Positions 1 to 31,247 of a stretch of DNA of 64,000 bases are shown here, piece after piece. The stretch is taken from the NCBI GenBank assembly GCA_018292915.2, contig JACVVK020000001.1:2552501-2616500 (forward strand), written 5' to 3'. Numbering within the stretch: position 1 is the first letter of the stretch; every line of letters starts with the position of its first letter. The notes beneath the pieces were generated by a model. It did no database searches. It was not told the DNA's origin and saw only the letters and a program-made list of their open reading frames with translations. This DNA comes from Batillaria attramentaria. Its lineage: Eukaryota > Mollusca > Gastropoda > Batillariidae. The position numbers and the translations under genes are program-made.

Positions 1-1788
1 CTCCCCGAGATCCTCAGGGCAATGAGATCGTGCCACAACCACCAGGTACCTCTCGTTTTTCATTCTTTGGTAAAAAAAGAAAAAAAAGAAGAAAAAAACA
101 AGGCAGTGTTATAGCTCAGAGGTTTCATCTCAGCGACCAGTGTCTGTTCTCACATTTTGAACCATCGGCACACTCAACTGCTATATCACTCTGATGATAA
201 CTTACAGATATTTTGAAGAAAAAAAATGATGTGTTTCTTGTTTGTCTATTGCTCATTTGTTTCCAACTAATCCTGGTTTTGTACTTCACCGACAGTGTTT
301 ATTTGGTGCACCTAGTGATTACACGGTCATTTCACTTGTTTTCAAGCCTTAACAGTTAAAAAGAGGGTCTCAATAATAGGTATGTACACTTTTGGGTTAT
401 TAGTTTCATAAGAAGTTATACCTGTACAAATTTTGGTTTTGATGTAACTTAAGGCGATGTCACACGGAAACATGTTTTGAAAGGCAAAACGCCCGAAACA
501 TGCTTTCCGAAACAATACATGACACGTGAAAACATGTTTTGCTCCGGTCTTCTTCGCCATGTTGACTGAGCGGATACGGGAAGGTGTCACTTGACAATTC
601 GCACGGCGGCTTTCATTGGTTGAAACACAAAACATGTTTTCGGATTTTAGGGCAGGCTCTGAAACTGAAAACACGATCAAAACATGTTTTGAAAACATTG
701 TTGTGAAGTATGTCACACGACAAAACACGTTGTTTCGCAGCAAAACATCTGAAAACAATGTTTTCAAGTGTTTTTGCCCTCTCGTGTGACATGGCCATTA
801 GCCCCCATTCCTTTTCAACCTTTTGATATTTTTGCATGCAGAATATTTGCATTTTCAGCATGATGTATGATATTGGTGTGACATGTTTTTTGGGTTTTTT
901 TTTTCATTTTATTGCTTTGAATTTTTAAATCCATCATAGAGAAGGTTAATGATGGAGTATATTGCTAGGTACCTTGGATGAATGAGTGTGGGAATGGGTG
1001 TTTGGAAGGGTGGGGGAGGTTTGTTGATATTCAAGGGACATTTTTTTTCCATTAGCCGTTCATGGACAAATTGTGGTGGTGCCCATATATTTAGCATTTT
1101 TTGCTGTTTCTGAAAAGGCCTGTCTTCACTCTAATACCTTTCTGGCAACATCCTAATTGTTTTTTGTGTGTGTCTTTTTCTGTTTGTCTATGGCTTTTAT
1201 GTTTTGGTCAGCATATGTAAATGGATATATATATATATAATGATACTGTCAATTTTGTGTTAACTGTGCTGTTTACCTTCTTTACAGCTCCTCCCCGCCT
1301 TATTAGAGCTGCCACAGATATGATCCCCAACTCACCTGACACGTCAGTTGAGTCCACACCACCGACAACCACAGCCACCACCACCACCTCCAGCGGCAGT
1401 CGCCATTCCATCAGCCGCACCCCCAGCCAGGACAAGAAGAGAGATCGCCCAAAGGTGGTGTCAATCTTCCTCCGTCCTCACGACGGCGTGGAGGAATTTG
1501 TTCCTTACGACATCAAACCAAGACAGCTGGTAATTTACATTGTTCAGTTTTGTAAATTGTGCGGCGTCATTAAAGTGACAATTTTTGAAGCTGGTGTCAA
1601 CAGTTACCGTAGCTTTCAACATGTTGTCAGCATTTCTGTGTGCCCTTGTGTGACTGTGTGTCAGGAATCAGAAGTGCCCAAGGAAAATAAAACGTCAGAA
1701 AATGGGTTGGGGTCCAGGCTTTACTCTTGATACAGGCACTCTGGAATTTTATCTTCCTGGGAAAATTGGGGTTACGAAGAGGTCTGAT

Positions 1789-1823
<35 letters not shown>

Positions 1824-4800
1824 ATCCACTAAAATCTAGTTTGTGTTGTGTGTATATGCAGACAGTCCCAGCCCGCGGTCATGCTACTGTGTACATGACC
1901 TTCACACCTCCATCACCACAGGAAATCATGAAGGACACAGACTGTGTTAGTTACGCTCTTGGTTACATGAGCCTGGACAGCTCGGTAAGAACTGAGATAA
2001 TACTGTTTGCCCTTTCTGGGTTTAGAAATGATAATCATATAATTATTTTGTATCGTGAATTAGGTACATGATAGACCGTGTACTGTGTCAGCCCTTTGCA
2101 TACATGTATTAAGAAAATGCTTGCATTTGTGAATGTTTCTTGAAGATTTTGAGAACGTGTGTGGTTTGGAGAGTGTTGAACTGAACTCAGCTGTGTTATG
2201 AGATCCCATAGAGGAGCAAAGTTTTCTTCATCGTAAGGTCATATCAAACGTACATCATTTACTTTTAAGTTTTAGTTACCACAAAAGAACTCCGAGTGGT
2301 CTGGCATGTTAGTATTCATGATGTTGGACTTTCAGAACGTCAACATTGATGGAAAGGTGGCGAGGACTGAAGCGTACGAAACAGCTGCTCTTCGAGTGGA
2401 CTACTCAGCCCATGTCAAACCTGCGCTGTGAGTGAGATGATTAGGAACATACATATATAAAGATGAGCTTGACATGTAAACTTTTACTCCGTACTGTGTT
2501 CAAGCTTAAAATCATTGCTGCCCATTCATCTTGGCTCAGCTGGAATATGACAGTGCCAGGGAGGTTCTGTTTGTTTGCCATTATCCTTCTGTCATCAGTG
2601 TCAGAATGGTAAAATGGGAGGAATATATGGGATAGTCAAGACATGGTAATCAAAGCTAGGCAAATATAGATCATGTTAGATAATTGGAATGAAGTGCTTT
2701 AAGCTGGTCCTACACGTTGCTAGAAGTCGCCCTATCCCTGTCTTGTCGACTATCATCTAGCCGACTGGTGGAGGGTCCCTCGCCCTACACGCCGATAGTT
2801 CAGCGATAACCCGGTAGTACGCGTTTACCATATATGGAAAGTCACGCGAGACTACTCTCCCTTGAAGACAAAATGGCGGCTCCCATGGCGGACTATGATT
2901 TAGATGAGTCAGAAGAAGATTTGTAAGTGATTGCGGCCGCTGTTGCTATTCTTGCCGAAGAAGACCAACTGTGTAGTTTCGTCCCTCGCATCCCATATGC
3001 TTGGGTTGTCTCTCACTAGCTCGATAAACCTTGCTGTGGCACAGTCGTCCATCTTCTCGGCCATCTTGATTACGTCACGACTCACGTGACCACCCTACAG
3101 TTGACTGGTCGCTGAATGCTAGACTAGCGACCAGTGGATAGAAAAATAGAAGCCAGTTCTATCGCGGATATATAGCGGATAGGGGGCTGTCCGCAGGGGT
3201 GGATAGACTAGCGGATGACTATCGGAGCGGGGGAAAGGCCGATAGTCGATAGGATAGTGTGAAAACTATCCACATGTAAGGCAGCCTTTATCAACAGATG
3301 ATCTCTTCTGTTTCTAGGGCAATTTTGTCAATTTGGCATTGTTTTAGTGGCACAGAGGATTTTTCTTCTCATTATTAGGGTCTTTTATCTGTGTTTCAGG
3401 CTGACCATTGAGGAGACAGATGAGGAAGGGATGTGCTACCAGTCTGCCATGAGCGACATTCTCGATGGAGACAAGGTTATTGCTTTGTTTCTGAAAGCGA
3501 ACAGTACTTTGAGCAACACGGCGCATTGTTGGAAAAGAAAATAAGAAGAGAACAGAAAAAAATCCAGAATAGTAAACAGACAACAACTGAAACAGTTGTT
3601 TGAAGGTCTGGATTGTTCATAACTTTGCCAAGTGTCTGAATTTTTGTTTTTGTTTTGCAGGTTCGGGATGAATCCCTGCGCATCTGCTCGGCAATGCTGT
3701 CGAACACGACTCAGACTCCTCTGACCTTCCGCCTGAAGGTCAAGCCACCGTTTGTCATGGTTGACCTTGACCCTGCAAGCAACTCAGACCATCTTACACG
3801 GGCTATAGAGACTGGTTTCCACACGCTGATGCCACGTCACAGTATCATGGTCAGTAACCGAATTCAGACTTCTCTTCTTGTCTGATTCTGTGTAGTGCTG
3901 TTCACAGAATTGATCATTCAGCCTGTTTTGCTATCACTGTTAAAATGAAATGTCCAGACAACAAAGTTTTATAAGAAGAGATGGTCAAGAACACTAACAG
4001 ATTTACTCCACTGTTTCTCCTTTACGCCTCACCTTGAATTTCCTAAAGCTTCACCCAGTTACAGGGTTTTCAGCCCGAAGGGCGCATTAGTGATAGCAGA
4101 TTGGGAAGTATGTGGTCATTAAGGTGTTGAATCAGAGTTCCTTCAGTTAATGTTTCAATAGTAAAGAGATGTTGCTATACCAATTTTTAAAAATATTTTT
4201 TGCTCCTGGTGCATGGTTTATTCGGATGAATTCAGGAACGGACATAGCAGGTACACCTCTCCTGGCGGCATCATTAATCATAACTGACTGATTAGCTCTC
4301 ACCCTCTGGGTCATTCATCTTCTGTGTAGGTCAAGGTGGCTCTTCGAGTCACTCCTACCATGCTGTCCGACTACCAGCGTGATTATGGTGAGGACGACTG
4401 GGAAAGTGCGATGACAGACCATCGTCTGACCATCACCGACCATTTGATAGTTGAATTCAACAACACCACAGAACAGGTGTGTGCAGTCAAAGGACTCCAT
4501 GTACCATTGTGCTGCATGTAATTTTTTTTTTTTCCCGTTACCATTGAAGGGAGAGCAGAAATTACTGCATACAGTTTTGTTACTTGCTGGTGAGAACCAA
4601 AGCTTTAGATTTCATCAAAATATTTCTTCACAGCAGAAAAATGAGTCCATAGGACAGGTCTGCAGCTTCTCACTGAGAAGCTTTTTTTTGTCAGCATTTG
4701 GCGGTTGTGTCAGTCTAAAGTGAGAGAATAAAACAAAACCAAATGTGAAATTGCTACATAGGCTGCCCATGGTGGTGGTATCGTTTCAGTGGAGCTCAGT

Positions 4801-5263
4801 TTAGAAAAATTGACATCAATAGGGAGACAGTAAACTCTCAGTCTCTCACACTTTTAACAGCAAGTCTGCACCACGACATAGTGAGTGTACCATTTATCTA
4901 TTTTCTCTGTACTCTGCTGCAGAAATTGCCGCTGCATGCCACAATAGCGGTGCCCCAGATGGGGTTGTCCAAATCAGAGCTGGACTTTGGCACGTGTTTG
5001 GTGGGCCAGCGTCGAGAGCTGCAGCTGATCATCTCCAACACCACCGCCTCCCATTGCTGCTGGTTCGCAAGCTTTGGTAAGCTGCTCATTTCCTATTTCA
5101 CAGGACCACAAAGAAAGAGTCTATATTACTACAATCACACCTGCATACCGTTTTGATTTTGGTTGTGTATGCAAAAATCAGTTATTACGACTTTTTTCTT
5201 TTTTTTGGCCATTTTGGTGCACAACCCAGACTTAGTAGGAACTGAGTTAATGTTAGCCAGTGA

Positions 5264-5332
<69 letters not shown>

Positions 5333-6722
5333 ACCATTGCCATCCTTGGACTGAATTTCTGTGATCTGACTTTAAAGTGTACGTATAGTGTACAAGATGA
5401 GATTTCTAATCAACCCTGAAACATTTCACAGAATGGTTCTTTCCCCATAATCAGTGGAACAGAAAAATAAAAATCATTGCTGATGTGCTTAATTATATTT
5501 TCATCAAAACCGTCATGTCTTCAGAGAGCAAGTCATCGACCTGCACCCAAGACACATTCCAGATCAGTCCAACACATGGCAAGCTGGAGGCGTACATCAC
5601 TCATGTCAGTGACAGCAAGACACTGCTGAACGTCTACTTCACTGCAAAGTGAGTTTGAGGGGCGGACAATACAAACTGCGCAGTATACTTTTACTGAGAA
5701 CAGCACGGGGGCATTCCGTTACATTTTGATGAGGAATTGCAAACCTTTAACTCTTATAAGCCCAAGCCCGACCACCCCCTGCCCACTATATGATACGTCT
5801 GGCTTGAAAGAAGAAACCACTGCACACCAGTAAGAGCCACTTCAAGCCACTATCACGCAAGGCGTGGGCTTTCCCCACTAGGTCCCAAACCGCGGCAGAT
5901 TGCATAATAGTGGCTTGATGTGGCTCCTAGTGATCTGAAGATTTCAAGTAAAATTGCAATTTTTGCATGGGCCTTTAAGAGTTAACGTGTACTGGTTTAG
6001 CCATTTTGGATAAAAGTACATCAAAATACCAACATTCAACATTCTAGGCTCATGTTTTGTCTTTTTTACTTCAACGGTTTTGCTGGTCTTCTGTGAGTAT
6101 TTTCAGTGCAGCTTAACAGTATGCTTCAAGAATTATGCAGTAATTCTTTGTCCAGGACTGGGGATGATGAACCATCCGGCTTCATAGTCAGATATTAAGG
6201 GGGTTGAACTGGTAGGAGTTAACCACCCCATGCTTAACCATTTGGAGACTGGCTGTCAACATACATGTACTGAACATGTATTTGGTTTTCACGACTGACC
6301 ATTTGCACAAAACGTTACTGAATTGCTGCATGCCCTCAGCTAGTCTTCAGATAATTTATTAGGTGTGGAATATTTGTTAGATGGAGCTGCATGATTCCGT
6401 TGGTCAGATGTGGCTGGCCAATGGCATACCTTCATTAGTCTGTAGGATTTTCTGCAGCGTTCTACAGCTCAGTCACAGAGAACTTTTGGCTGTAGAAATT
6501 CCCCTGTTCATATTCCTCAAATTTGTCAGCATGGTGTTACTTTGTGGGTATGGTTGCTTGATGAGCTGTCTACTCACTTTTTGTTTTGTATGTTTCAGGC
6601 ATGCCGAAGACTATGAGGCTGTCATCCTGTTCCAAGGCTCACTGGGAGAGTCACATGAGCGTCTGTATGTGCGCGGTCGAGGCTCATATGATGGCAAACA
6701 TGAGGCGATTCTCAGCATCTAG
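1..6722 (+). CDS. ASH/MSP-domain ciliary protein, DLEC1/CFAP81-like (3' part)
   Basis: Ten exons are visible: 1-45, 1288-1529, 1862-1984, 2336-2427, 3400-3475, 3661-3849, 4330-4476, 4923-5076, 5525-5648 and 6599-6722 (stop TAG). All junctions are AG/GT and reading phase is kept throughout, giving about 437 C-terminal residues; the 5' part lies before the window. The protein shows immunoglobulin-like ASH/MSP (HYDIN-type) segments, for example a FGTCLVGQRRELQL-type strand followed by ISNTTASHCCWF, and a closing segment with VRGRGSYDG near the end. An early Thr/Ser-rich linker is encoded at 1330-1420. Such proteins sit in motile cilia, often at the central apparatus or on axonemal microtubules. 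I think the best match is DLEC1 (CFAP81), but CFAP47, CFAP65 or HYDIN-like proteins cannot be excluded without a search. Two MITEs lie in its introns, and the last introns carry (GT)n/(GA)n arrays. Confidence 0.6.
452..797. mobile_element. Harbinger-type MITE A (TTA target duplication)
   Basis: Ends are AGGCGATGTCACACG at 452 and the inverted TGGCCATGTCACACG ending at 797, flanked by TTA at 449-451 and 798-800. The interior is full of AAACATGTTTT-type palindromes. The TTA duplication fits PIF/Harbinger elements (TWA target). It sits in the first visible intron of the ciliary gene and has no transposase. Confidence 0.6.
1789..1820. repeat. (TG)n microsatellite
   Basis: An uninterrupted run of TG dinucleotides lies about 40 bp upstream of the acceptor at 1861 of the DLEC1-like gene. 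Confidence 0.9.
2702..3287. mobile_element. Harbinger-type MITE B with remnants of both transposon genes
   Basis: Imperfect inverted ends (AGCTGGTCCTACACGT at 2702; AGGCTGCCTTACATGT on the opposite strand ending at 3287) are flanked by TTA at 2699-2701 and 3288-3290. On the plus strand a start codon near 2872 opens MAAPMADYDLDESEEDL and then, after a stop and frame change, IAAAVAILAEE. On the minus strand a start codon near 3065 opens MAEKMDDCATARFIELVRD followed by NPSIWDARD, which looks like the start of a MADF (Myb/SANT-like) domain. Harbinger transposons carry a nuclease and a Myb-like protein, so this looks like an internally deleted Harbinger that kept the first codons of both genes. 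It lies in an intron of the ciliary gene. Confidence 0.6.
5271..5331. repeat. (GT)n-(GA)n microsatellite
   Basis: A (GT)n run is followed directly by (GA)n, in an intron of the ciliary gene. Confidence 0.9.
5747..5985. mobile_element. TTAA-bounded MITE
   Basis: Inverted ends TTAACTCTTATAAGCCCA (5747 onwards) and, on the other strand, TTAACTCTTAAAGGCCCA (ending 5985) bound a 239-bp non-coding element in the last intron of the ciliary gene. The outer TTAA could be a piggyBac-like target duplication (inference). A second, interrupted copy in opposite orientation lies at 44924-45825 and shares the internal segment with the CACTAGGAGCC motif. Confidence 0.55.
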
Positions 6723-7541
6723 TTTGGGGAGTTAGCCTACCTTAGGAAGGTAGCCATGAACACAGAAAAATGGATGCATACCTGCACACTGAATTTGCAA
6801 TGCTAAGAAAGAAAAAAGAAAAAAAAAGAACAGAATGAAATGTACAAAATCAAACTCAAGAAGAAATGGCAAGTATGAAATGAATCAACCAAAAATTATT
6901 TGAAGGTAATGTTTGCGTCATATATCGAATTTAAATTCACACTTAAGTATACATACTGCTGATTTACAAACAACAACAAAAATTGACAAAGCGTGAAATG
7001 ATTTCAAAGAACTGTCTGAAGGGCAAATGATCCAGCAGGTATTGCTTGTGTTTTTGCAGTACATTTTTGTATAACCGTATTTTATATTTTAGTAATATTG
7101 TTAGAATGCCCTTCGCACCACACAGTAACATCGGAAACCCGCCACACCTCATACAGTAGACTTTTGTTGTTTGGATTTTTTTTATGAGGGTTCGTTAACT
7201 GGTACATGTACAACTTTGTAATCAAAAGAAGAAATTAACAAAAAGAGGTTAGTAAAACTCTCTTTGTGTTTGATAGATGCCAGTAGTGTGTTGTTTTGGA
7301 TTTTATTGCCATTGATTTTTTTTCTTTGGGGGGTGGAGGGGGGGGTACTTTTTGTATCTTGCAGCACTGATTAATGATTGTTCCTAAAGAAAATCAGTGG
7401 AATGCAACTTGCAACTTGTTTACTGTTGTATGATACCTGGAAAACAGACTCTGTATCGGCAAACACAACCAACTACAGTCACAAGGCTTCATCTCTGTGA
7501 GAGCTATAATAGGACACGTCATGGCTGGTGGTAAAAGTGGA
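6723..7541. other. Intergenic / 3' UTR of the ciliary gene, no gene seen
   Basis: A-rich sequence without a supported reading frame follows the stop codon. Together with 7842-8400 it separates the convergently transcribed ciliary gene and METTL5. A plus-strand AATAAA lies near 8364, which may or may not serve the upstream gene. Confidence 0.4.
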
Positions 7542-7554
7542 ATTTGTCCTGAAT

Positions 7555-7828
7555 TTTTTTTTTTTTTTTTTTGCTGCTGCTCCAACTCTTTTGCCAGCTT
7601 CAGTGGTGTTCCTCCCAGGTCACGGGTGAAATTCACGGAGGGCTCGAAAGTTGGGGCAATTTTTTTCATTATGCATGATGATGGAGATGAGGATGATGTT
7701 AAGATGATGCTATGGAGGTCCGTGTGGTTTGGGACTGTGGGACAGGGCCGCATTCCGCTCACCTCGGCTGGGACTTGAACCCGGGTCTCCCGGTCCATCC
7801 GAAGTGCTAACCACTACCGGGGGCCGGT
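7555..7828 (-). mobile_element. tRNA-derived SINE, family 3, full length with target duplication
   Basis: The minus-strand element has a tRNA-like head near 7740-7828 (B-box GGTTCGAA-type and an A-box next to the 5' end) and ends in a poly(A) tail, seen as poly(T) at 7555-7572. It is flanked by a 13-bp direct repeat ATTTGTCCTGAAT at 7542-7554 and 7829-7841. The body resembles a truncated copy at 62150-62350. Confidence 0.8.
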
Positions 7829-8401
7829 ATTTGTCCTGAATACTGTCCACCATGGCACAGAAATGATATTATATATCAAATGTCCACCTTGTTCAACGTA
7901 ATTGGACATTTTGAAAAAGCACCAGTCAATGACCAATGTCTGATGCAGATATGAAGCAGCTGTACTCAGGATGAAAGTCACACGTAATGACTAGAAAGTT
8001 TTAGCACACACAGAAATTCGCCTTGTTCTGTTTTGAACAGTGAAACTACTGGTACATTGTACATATAATACATGTACATTTTGTTTCAAGTTACAAAATA
8101 CACAACGCCAGCATTTTACGTGCCTCTAATGGCAGTCTGTGATATGCAGTGATTTTATTCCGTCCGAAATTCAATTTTAACTCCATTCAAGATCTGGACT
8201 ACCTTGAAGTTGAAGGTAACTTGTTAGACACTTCTGAAATGTATGTATTATAACTTGAATGTCTTAAAAATTAATTGATCTATTTGTGTTATACTTATTT
8301 GTTTTTACCCTAATCTGTGAGCTTTACACACCACTCTTACAATACAAAAGAGAGACATGACAGTGAATAAACACAAAAAGGTATCTCTGACTGCTGTTGA
8401 T

Positions 8402-8411
8402 TTTATTTATT
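8402..8411 (-). terminator. METTL5 poly(A) signal
   Basis: Two overlapping TTTATT motifs on the plus strand read AATAAATAAA on the minus strand, about 275 bp past the METTL5 stop codon. Confidence 0.5.
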
Positions 8412-8427
8412 GAGATCCACAAAATCA

Positions 8428-8439
<12 letters not shown>

Positions 8440-8500
<61 letters not shown>
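8440..8500. repeat. (CA)n microsatellite
   Basis: A (CT)n run changes into about 28 CA repeats, just downstream of the METTL5 stop codon (METTL5 is on the minus strand). Confidence 0.9.
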
Positions 8501-8502
<2 letters not shown>

Positions 8503-8685
8503 AAGGAAATTGCAATAGCCAACTCTGACTTATAACAGTATTAGTCTCACTTAGTTCAAGTTGCATCACCATTACATGTACACTACTGCTAAAACAGTTA
8601 ATGAAAAGACATGAACAAATTTAGCAAAAACCACTCAGACCAATCATCCATCAAAATACGCTCACTCTCTCTCTCTCCCTCTCTC

Positions 8686-11928
<3,243 letters not shown>

Positions 11929-12700
11929 CTCAGAAAGATAAGTTAGTGCTTTCGTCGAACACAACAGCTTTCAACGATTGATTGAAATGCCTTCCACTCG
12001 GATTGCATGGAGGCCGCCATGTTATGAGACTGAACTAAGTGATAACCTAATGACGGAATCATCACTCTTTTATTGCGGGAACAAATCATGAATTGACAAG
12101 TGACTATGTCCTGATGGAAATACTACTCTTGAGTATATTATTGTGGGAATTGAAGTAATTTTTTTAAAATTTATTTTCTATGTTGATTACAAAAGACAAT
12201 ATCGGTTAGTATAATTCTGTTTCGAGATCGAGACTTCCGGTTTTTGGATCGCACGCTAGTCGTCGGCGTCTATTTTCCTTTTGTAAGTAATTCGGTCTTC
12301 ATGTGAAAAGACAGAAGTCAGTTTGTTATTTGCAGAAGTGGTATGTGCTGAAAGACGTGTTGTTGGTGCTCTTTTTAGCCACAATTATGATTTAGTTGCA
12401 CACTTTGCTTGATGCTGGAACCGCATTGACTGCTCTTGCTTCCCGCACAAGTTTACAAAGCGTTGTTCATTCAGTTGTTCTTGTAACTTCAGTACGTCGT
12501 AAATTTGTTGATCTTTCTACGGTATAATATTTTCACGTGATAATTGAGACAGCGTTCATTGTGTTCGTTTGTCTAGGTTTCCGAGATGAAAGTTTGAAGG
12601 TGGGGCAAGATGTTTTGAAACGCTTGCGCTTGCATCATGGTGCATTATAACATGGATTTATTTGTTGCTGTTATTTTGTTCAGCAAAACAGAACACAACC
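11929..12700. promoter_or_regulatory. Bidirectional METTL5/EFTUD2 promoter region
   Basis: 772 bp separate the two divergent start codons. On the minus strand AACATGGCGGC (12013-12023) is a perfect YY1-type site about 85 bp upstream of the METTL5 start. ACTTCCGG at 12233-12240 is an ETS-type site. A GTAAGT at 12281-12286 could be the donor of a 5' UTR intron of EFTUD2. No TATA box is evident, as usual for housekeeping genes. Confidence 0.6.
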
Positions 12701-28165
<15,465 letters not shown>

Positions 28166-29016
28166 CTCACATGCTGCACAGTACCATTTCCGTTCCCAGC
28201 CTCAACCTTCGGTCTGTTTGCCAGTATCGACTCCTTGGCTTGTTTGCACACGGCAGTGTTTGGAGATACAGCAGTTCACATCAACCTGTGTTTTTTTTTC
28301 TCTGTTTTTGGAGGAGTAGAGAGGAGAGAGTGATTGAAGTTAAGTTTCAAGACAAACTATGATCTAAATTCGGACATCGTTTAAGTTGGGGCCATTTCAG
28401 CAGAGAGAGATTGAGTGAGAGTGAGAGAAAGAATGAGCGAGCGAGTGGCATAATGTTGTTTGTCACATGTGCATCTTTGAAATTGTTAAATTGTGTGAAA
28501 TTGATATCTTTCGTACATTCAGTGTTGCTTTTAACAGTTGATGCATTCATATGGCGTATGTGTGTGTGTGTGTGTGTTTGAGAGAGGGAGAGATCACTTT
28601 GACATGATTATTTTTACATGTTTGCTTTACATTGTAAGGAAAAATCCAGGCAGCAATTGATGTACGGTGAATTCAGACAACATTCTTTGTAAATCAGATC
28701 CATTGATGTTCAGACTCGGGCAAAGTTTATAAGTGAACTTTAAGGGAATTCAACAGGGGAAGTGTATTCAAAGATTTTGTGTTAAGAAAGAGCTTGTAGT
28801 GTCATTGAAATCTCATTTATATTTGCTGTTTTTTGTCATTGATGTTTGGTGTCCAGTCATGAAAAGAAATGAAACAAACAGGTATTCATGGTGTTTGATT
28901 ATTTATTTTTGGTGTGGCTGCGTGTAAACCAAGCGTTAATCATGACTGTATTGTGTAAAAATATAGTCGCTGCATTGCTTGAAAGCCGACGCTTCAGACG
29001 ACATAGTGCTGTTAGT
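28166..29016. other. EFTUD2 3' UTR and downstream spacer
   Basis: No supported reading frame. A canonical AATAAA was not found close to the stop codon. Short (GT)n and (GA)n runs lie at 28558-28590. Confidence 0.4.
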
Positions 29017-29028
29017 AAACAGTACACA

Positions 29029-29237
29029 CTCACTCTCTCTCACTCTCGCCTTTTGCCCCTTCTGGGGCATAGGCCGCCGACAAGGGTTCTCCAGGCCTCT
29101 CGGTCCTGGGCCAGTTTCTCCAGCTGTCGCCAGCTGTGTCCCATACTCTTGGCATCCGCCTCCAGGTCGCGTCGCCAGGTGTTTCTTGGCCGGCCTCGTT
29201 TTCTCTTCCCCTGTGTGTTCCAGGTGAGAGCTTGCCG
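29029..29237 (-). mobile_element. 5'-truncated LINE fragment with target duplication
   Basis: Minus-strand translation gives RGRPRNTWRRDLEADAKSMG, then WRQLEKLAQDREAW and VGGLCPR, the typical extreme C-terminus of RTE-type retrotransposon polyproteins. A 12-bp direct repeat AAACAGTACACA flanks it at 29017-29028 and 29238-29249, so this short piece is a complete, heavily truncated insertion. Confidence 0.8.
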
Positions 29238-29757
29238 AAACAGTACACAACCAAGACATAAATGAAGGGTGAAGCACGGAGGGGGCGGGGGGGATGTCGG
29301 TACGTTCAGTAATGGGTCAGTGAAGGTGTGACTTCAGCCATTTTATAGAGCAATCACCTGGTGGTACAAAATATAACAAAAGGCCTCTTCACTGAAAAGG
29401 CCCCGGGGGTGGGGGGGGGGGGGGGGGGAGGGAGTAGCTGATAGCGTCGTGGTATGTGAATATCGAATTCATTTCCGTTTCCTTTTCTATCAAATTCATT
29501 GCCTGCCTGAAACCATTTGTGGATGTCACCTTCAGAGTCAATGAAAAACACCGATAGCGACGAAAACAAAGAGTCGCTCTTCGACTCTGGCTAGCGCTAA
29601 TGGTGGTGGTTGAGTAGGCGTTGATCACAGCGTCAGATTATGTGTATGGATATCGCTGGTGAAGAACAAAAGCAAATAAGAAGCGGGTTGCTAGGGACTC
29701 GACACATCAAGTTCATCCGCGGAAAAAATTTATTAGACAGGTCAAACTTAATAAACA

Positions 29758-30060
29758 CACACACAAAAAAACACCACCACCACCCCCTCTCCCGCCCAGA
29801 AAAACAAAAACAAAACGACTATAACAACCGCGCCCCCCCCCCCAAAAAAAAAACAAACAAACAAAAACAACAACAACAACAAACCAACAACAACAACAAC
29901 AAAAAAACCTCAAACAAACGAACAAGCAACCCCCCCCCCAAAAAAAAAAAACAACAACAAAAAAACAAAAAACAAAAACAAAACAAAAAACACCCAACAA
30001 CAAGAAGCAACGAAAAAAACCGAAACGGATATTCAAAGAAAAAACAAAAGCCAAACAACA
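29758..30060. repeat. A/C-only low-complexity tract 1
   Basis: About 300 bp composed almost only of A and C on the plus strand: CAA, CAAA, poly(C) and poly(A) blocks, with G and T rare. No gene. Confidence 0.9.
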
Positions 30061-30829
30061 GCAAAACCCATCGAACAAAGAAACAAGCAAGTATGACTGT
30101 GACACCTGCAACAACGCTGATCATCAGAGAGACAAGCCGAGCCAGAAATTACACAGTATACATCTACCACAACCACGCAGCTGGGTGCCTAGATAAGTAA
30201 AACCGTCCCATCCGTATTTTCATTAACAGACCACCCTCTGCGTTATGCCGAAGCCGGCTCGGCAAACTACGCTTCAGTAGTTCGTGTCCAGATTTCAATT
30301 TAGATACAGACAACGCGACGATATTGGTAATCACGGAGTGACTGAAGCCGAGGCCACTCGCCGTGTGTTGTTGACACGGTGGTGTCTGTTACACAAAACA
30401 AGAGCTGACCTGTATTGTAGTTCGGGTAACCAATGAGTAATCAGGGAAGTCACATCCTGCGTTAGGGATCCAAGCGGACAAACTCTGGTGGCTACATCTT
30501 TTGCGTGGTGGCTAAGCACAGGAAAACGTCAGGATAATGTAAGAAAAATGGCAGCGTACCTAAACTGTACGACGATGTTTGCTAGCTGAGACAGACGGAC
30601 TGAAGTTAAAATGGGATCCCCTATGGCGCACGGCGAACCTCGGTCACCTCGCAGCGTTTAGCGTCGCCGGACATTTTCCACTGAGACACGCACGGCACGC
30701 ACGTAGCTTGTAGGGCTAAAGCGTATAGCAGTTTTTCATGGATCATTATTCAGCGTCAAATGTGTCCTATCATTATACAAATGTTGGTCCAGCCACCACA
30801 GAGATAATTAATAATAATAATAATAATAA

Positions 30830-31054
30830 TAATGAGTATTGTATAGGCGCTTTACCCAATTTCATGAATCGGCTCAAAGCGCCGCGAACTGAACCCAACA
30901 CGCACGCTCACGTGAATCACACGCATTCTCTCACACACTGGACATAAACACATTACAATCACGTGGTGCGAAGGGTCAGCTCAGCTATTTACATTTCGGA
31001 ATTTAGAATTGCATTTATTTTTCAAATTTGGTGGGCTGAACATTTCCAAAGCAG
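30830..31054 (-). mobile_element. tRNA-derived SINE, family 1, truncated
   Basis: The 3' part matches the copy at 23600-23983 (shared block CAAAGCGCCGCGAACTGAAC). The tRNA-like head is missing; the match stops after CATTTCCAAAG. An (AAT)n tail at 30807-30833 is the 3' end. Confidence 0.8.
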
Positions 31055-31247
31055 TGTGTTGATTCAGCCCCCCTCCCCCCCCCCTTATGGTTGGATCCAT
31101 GACCCACGATTACAGGAGACTGAGGGACTTCATGACTAACTGTACTGCTGCCGTAGAAAGGAGAGGAGTGTTGATGTTACGAGTATAACAGCTAACTTTC
31201 CCTCGCGTTCCCTCAGAGTCCCCTGCCTCCGCCTTCCTGTACTGACT

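Noticed and set aside
29640..30200. A 186-codon plus-strand frame rich in Lys, Gln and Asn
   Set aside because: Most of it is A/C tract 1; the remaining ends have no recognisable domain.
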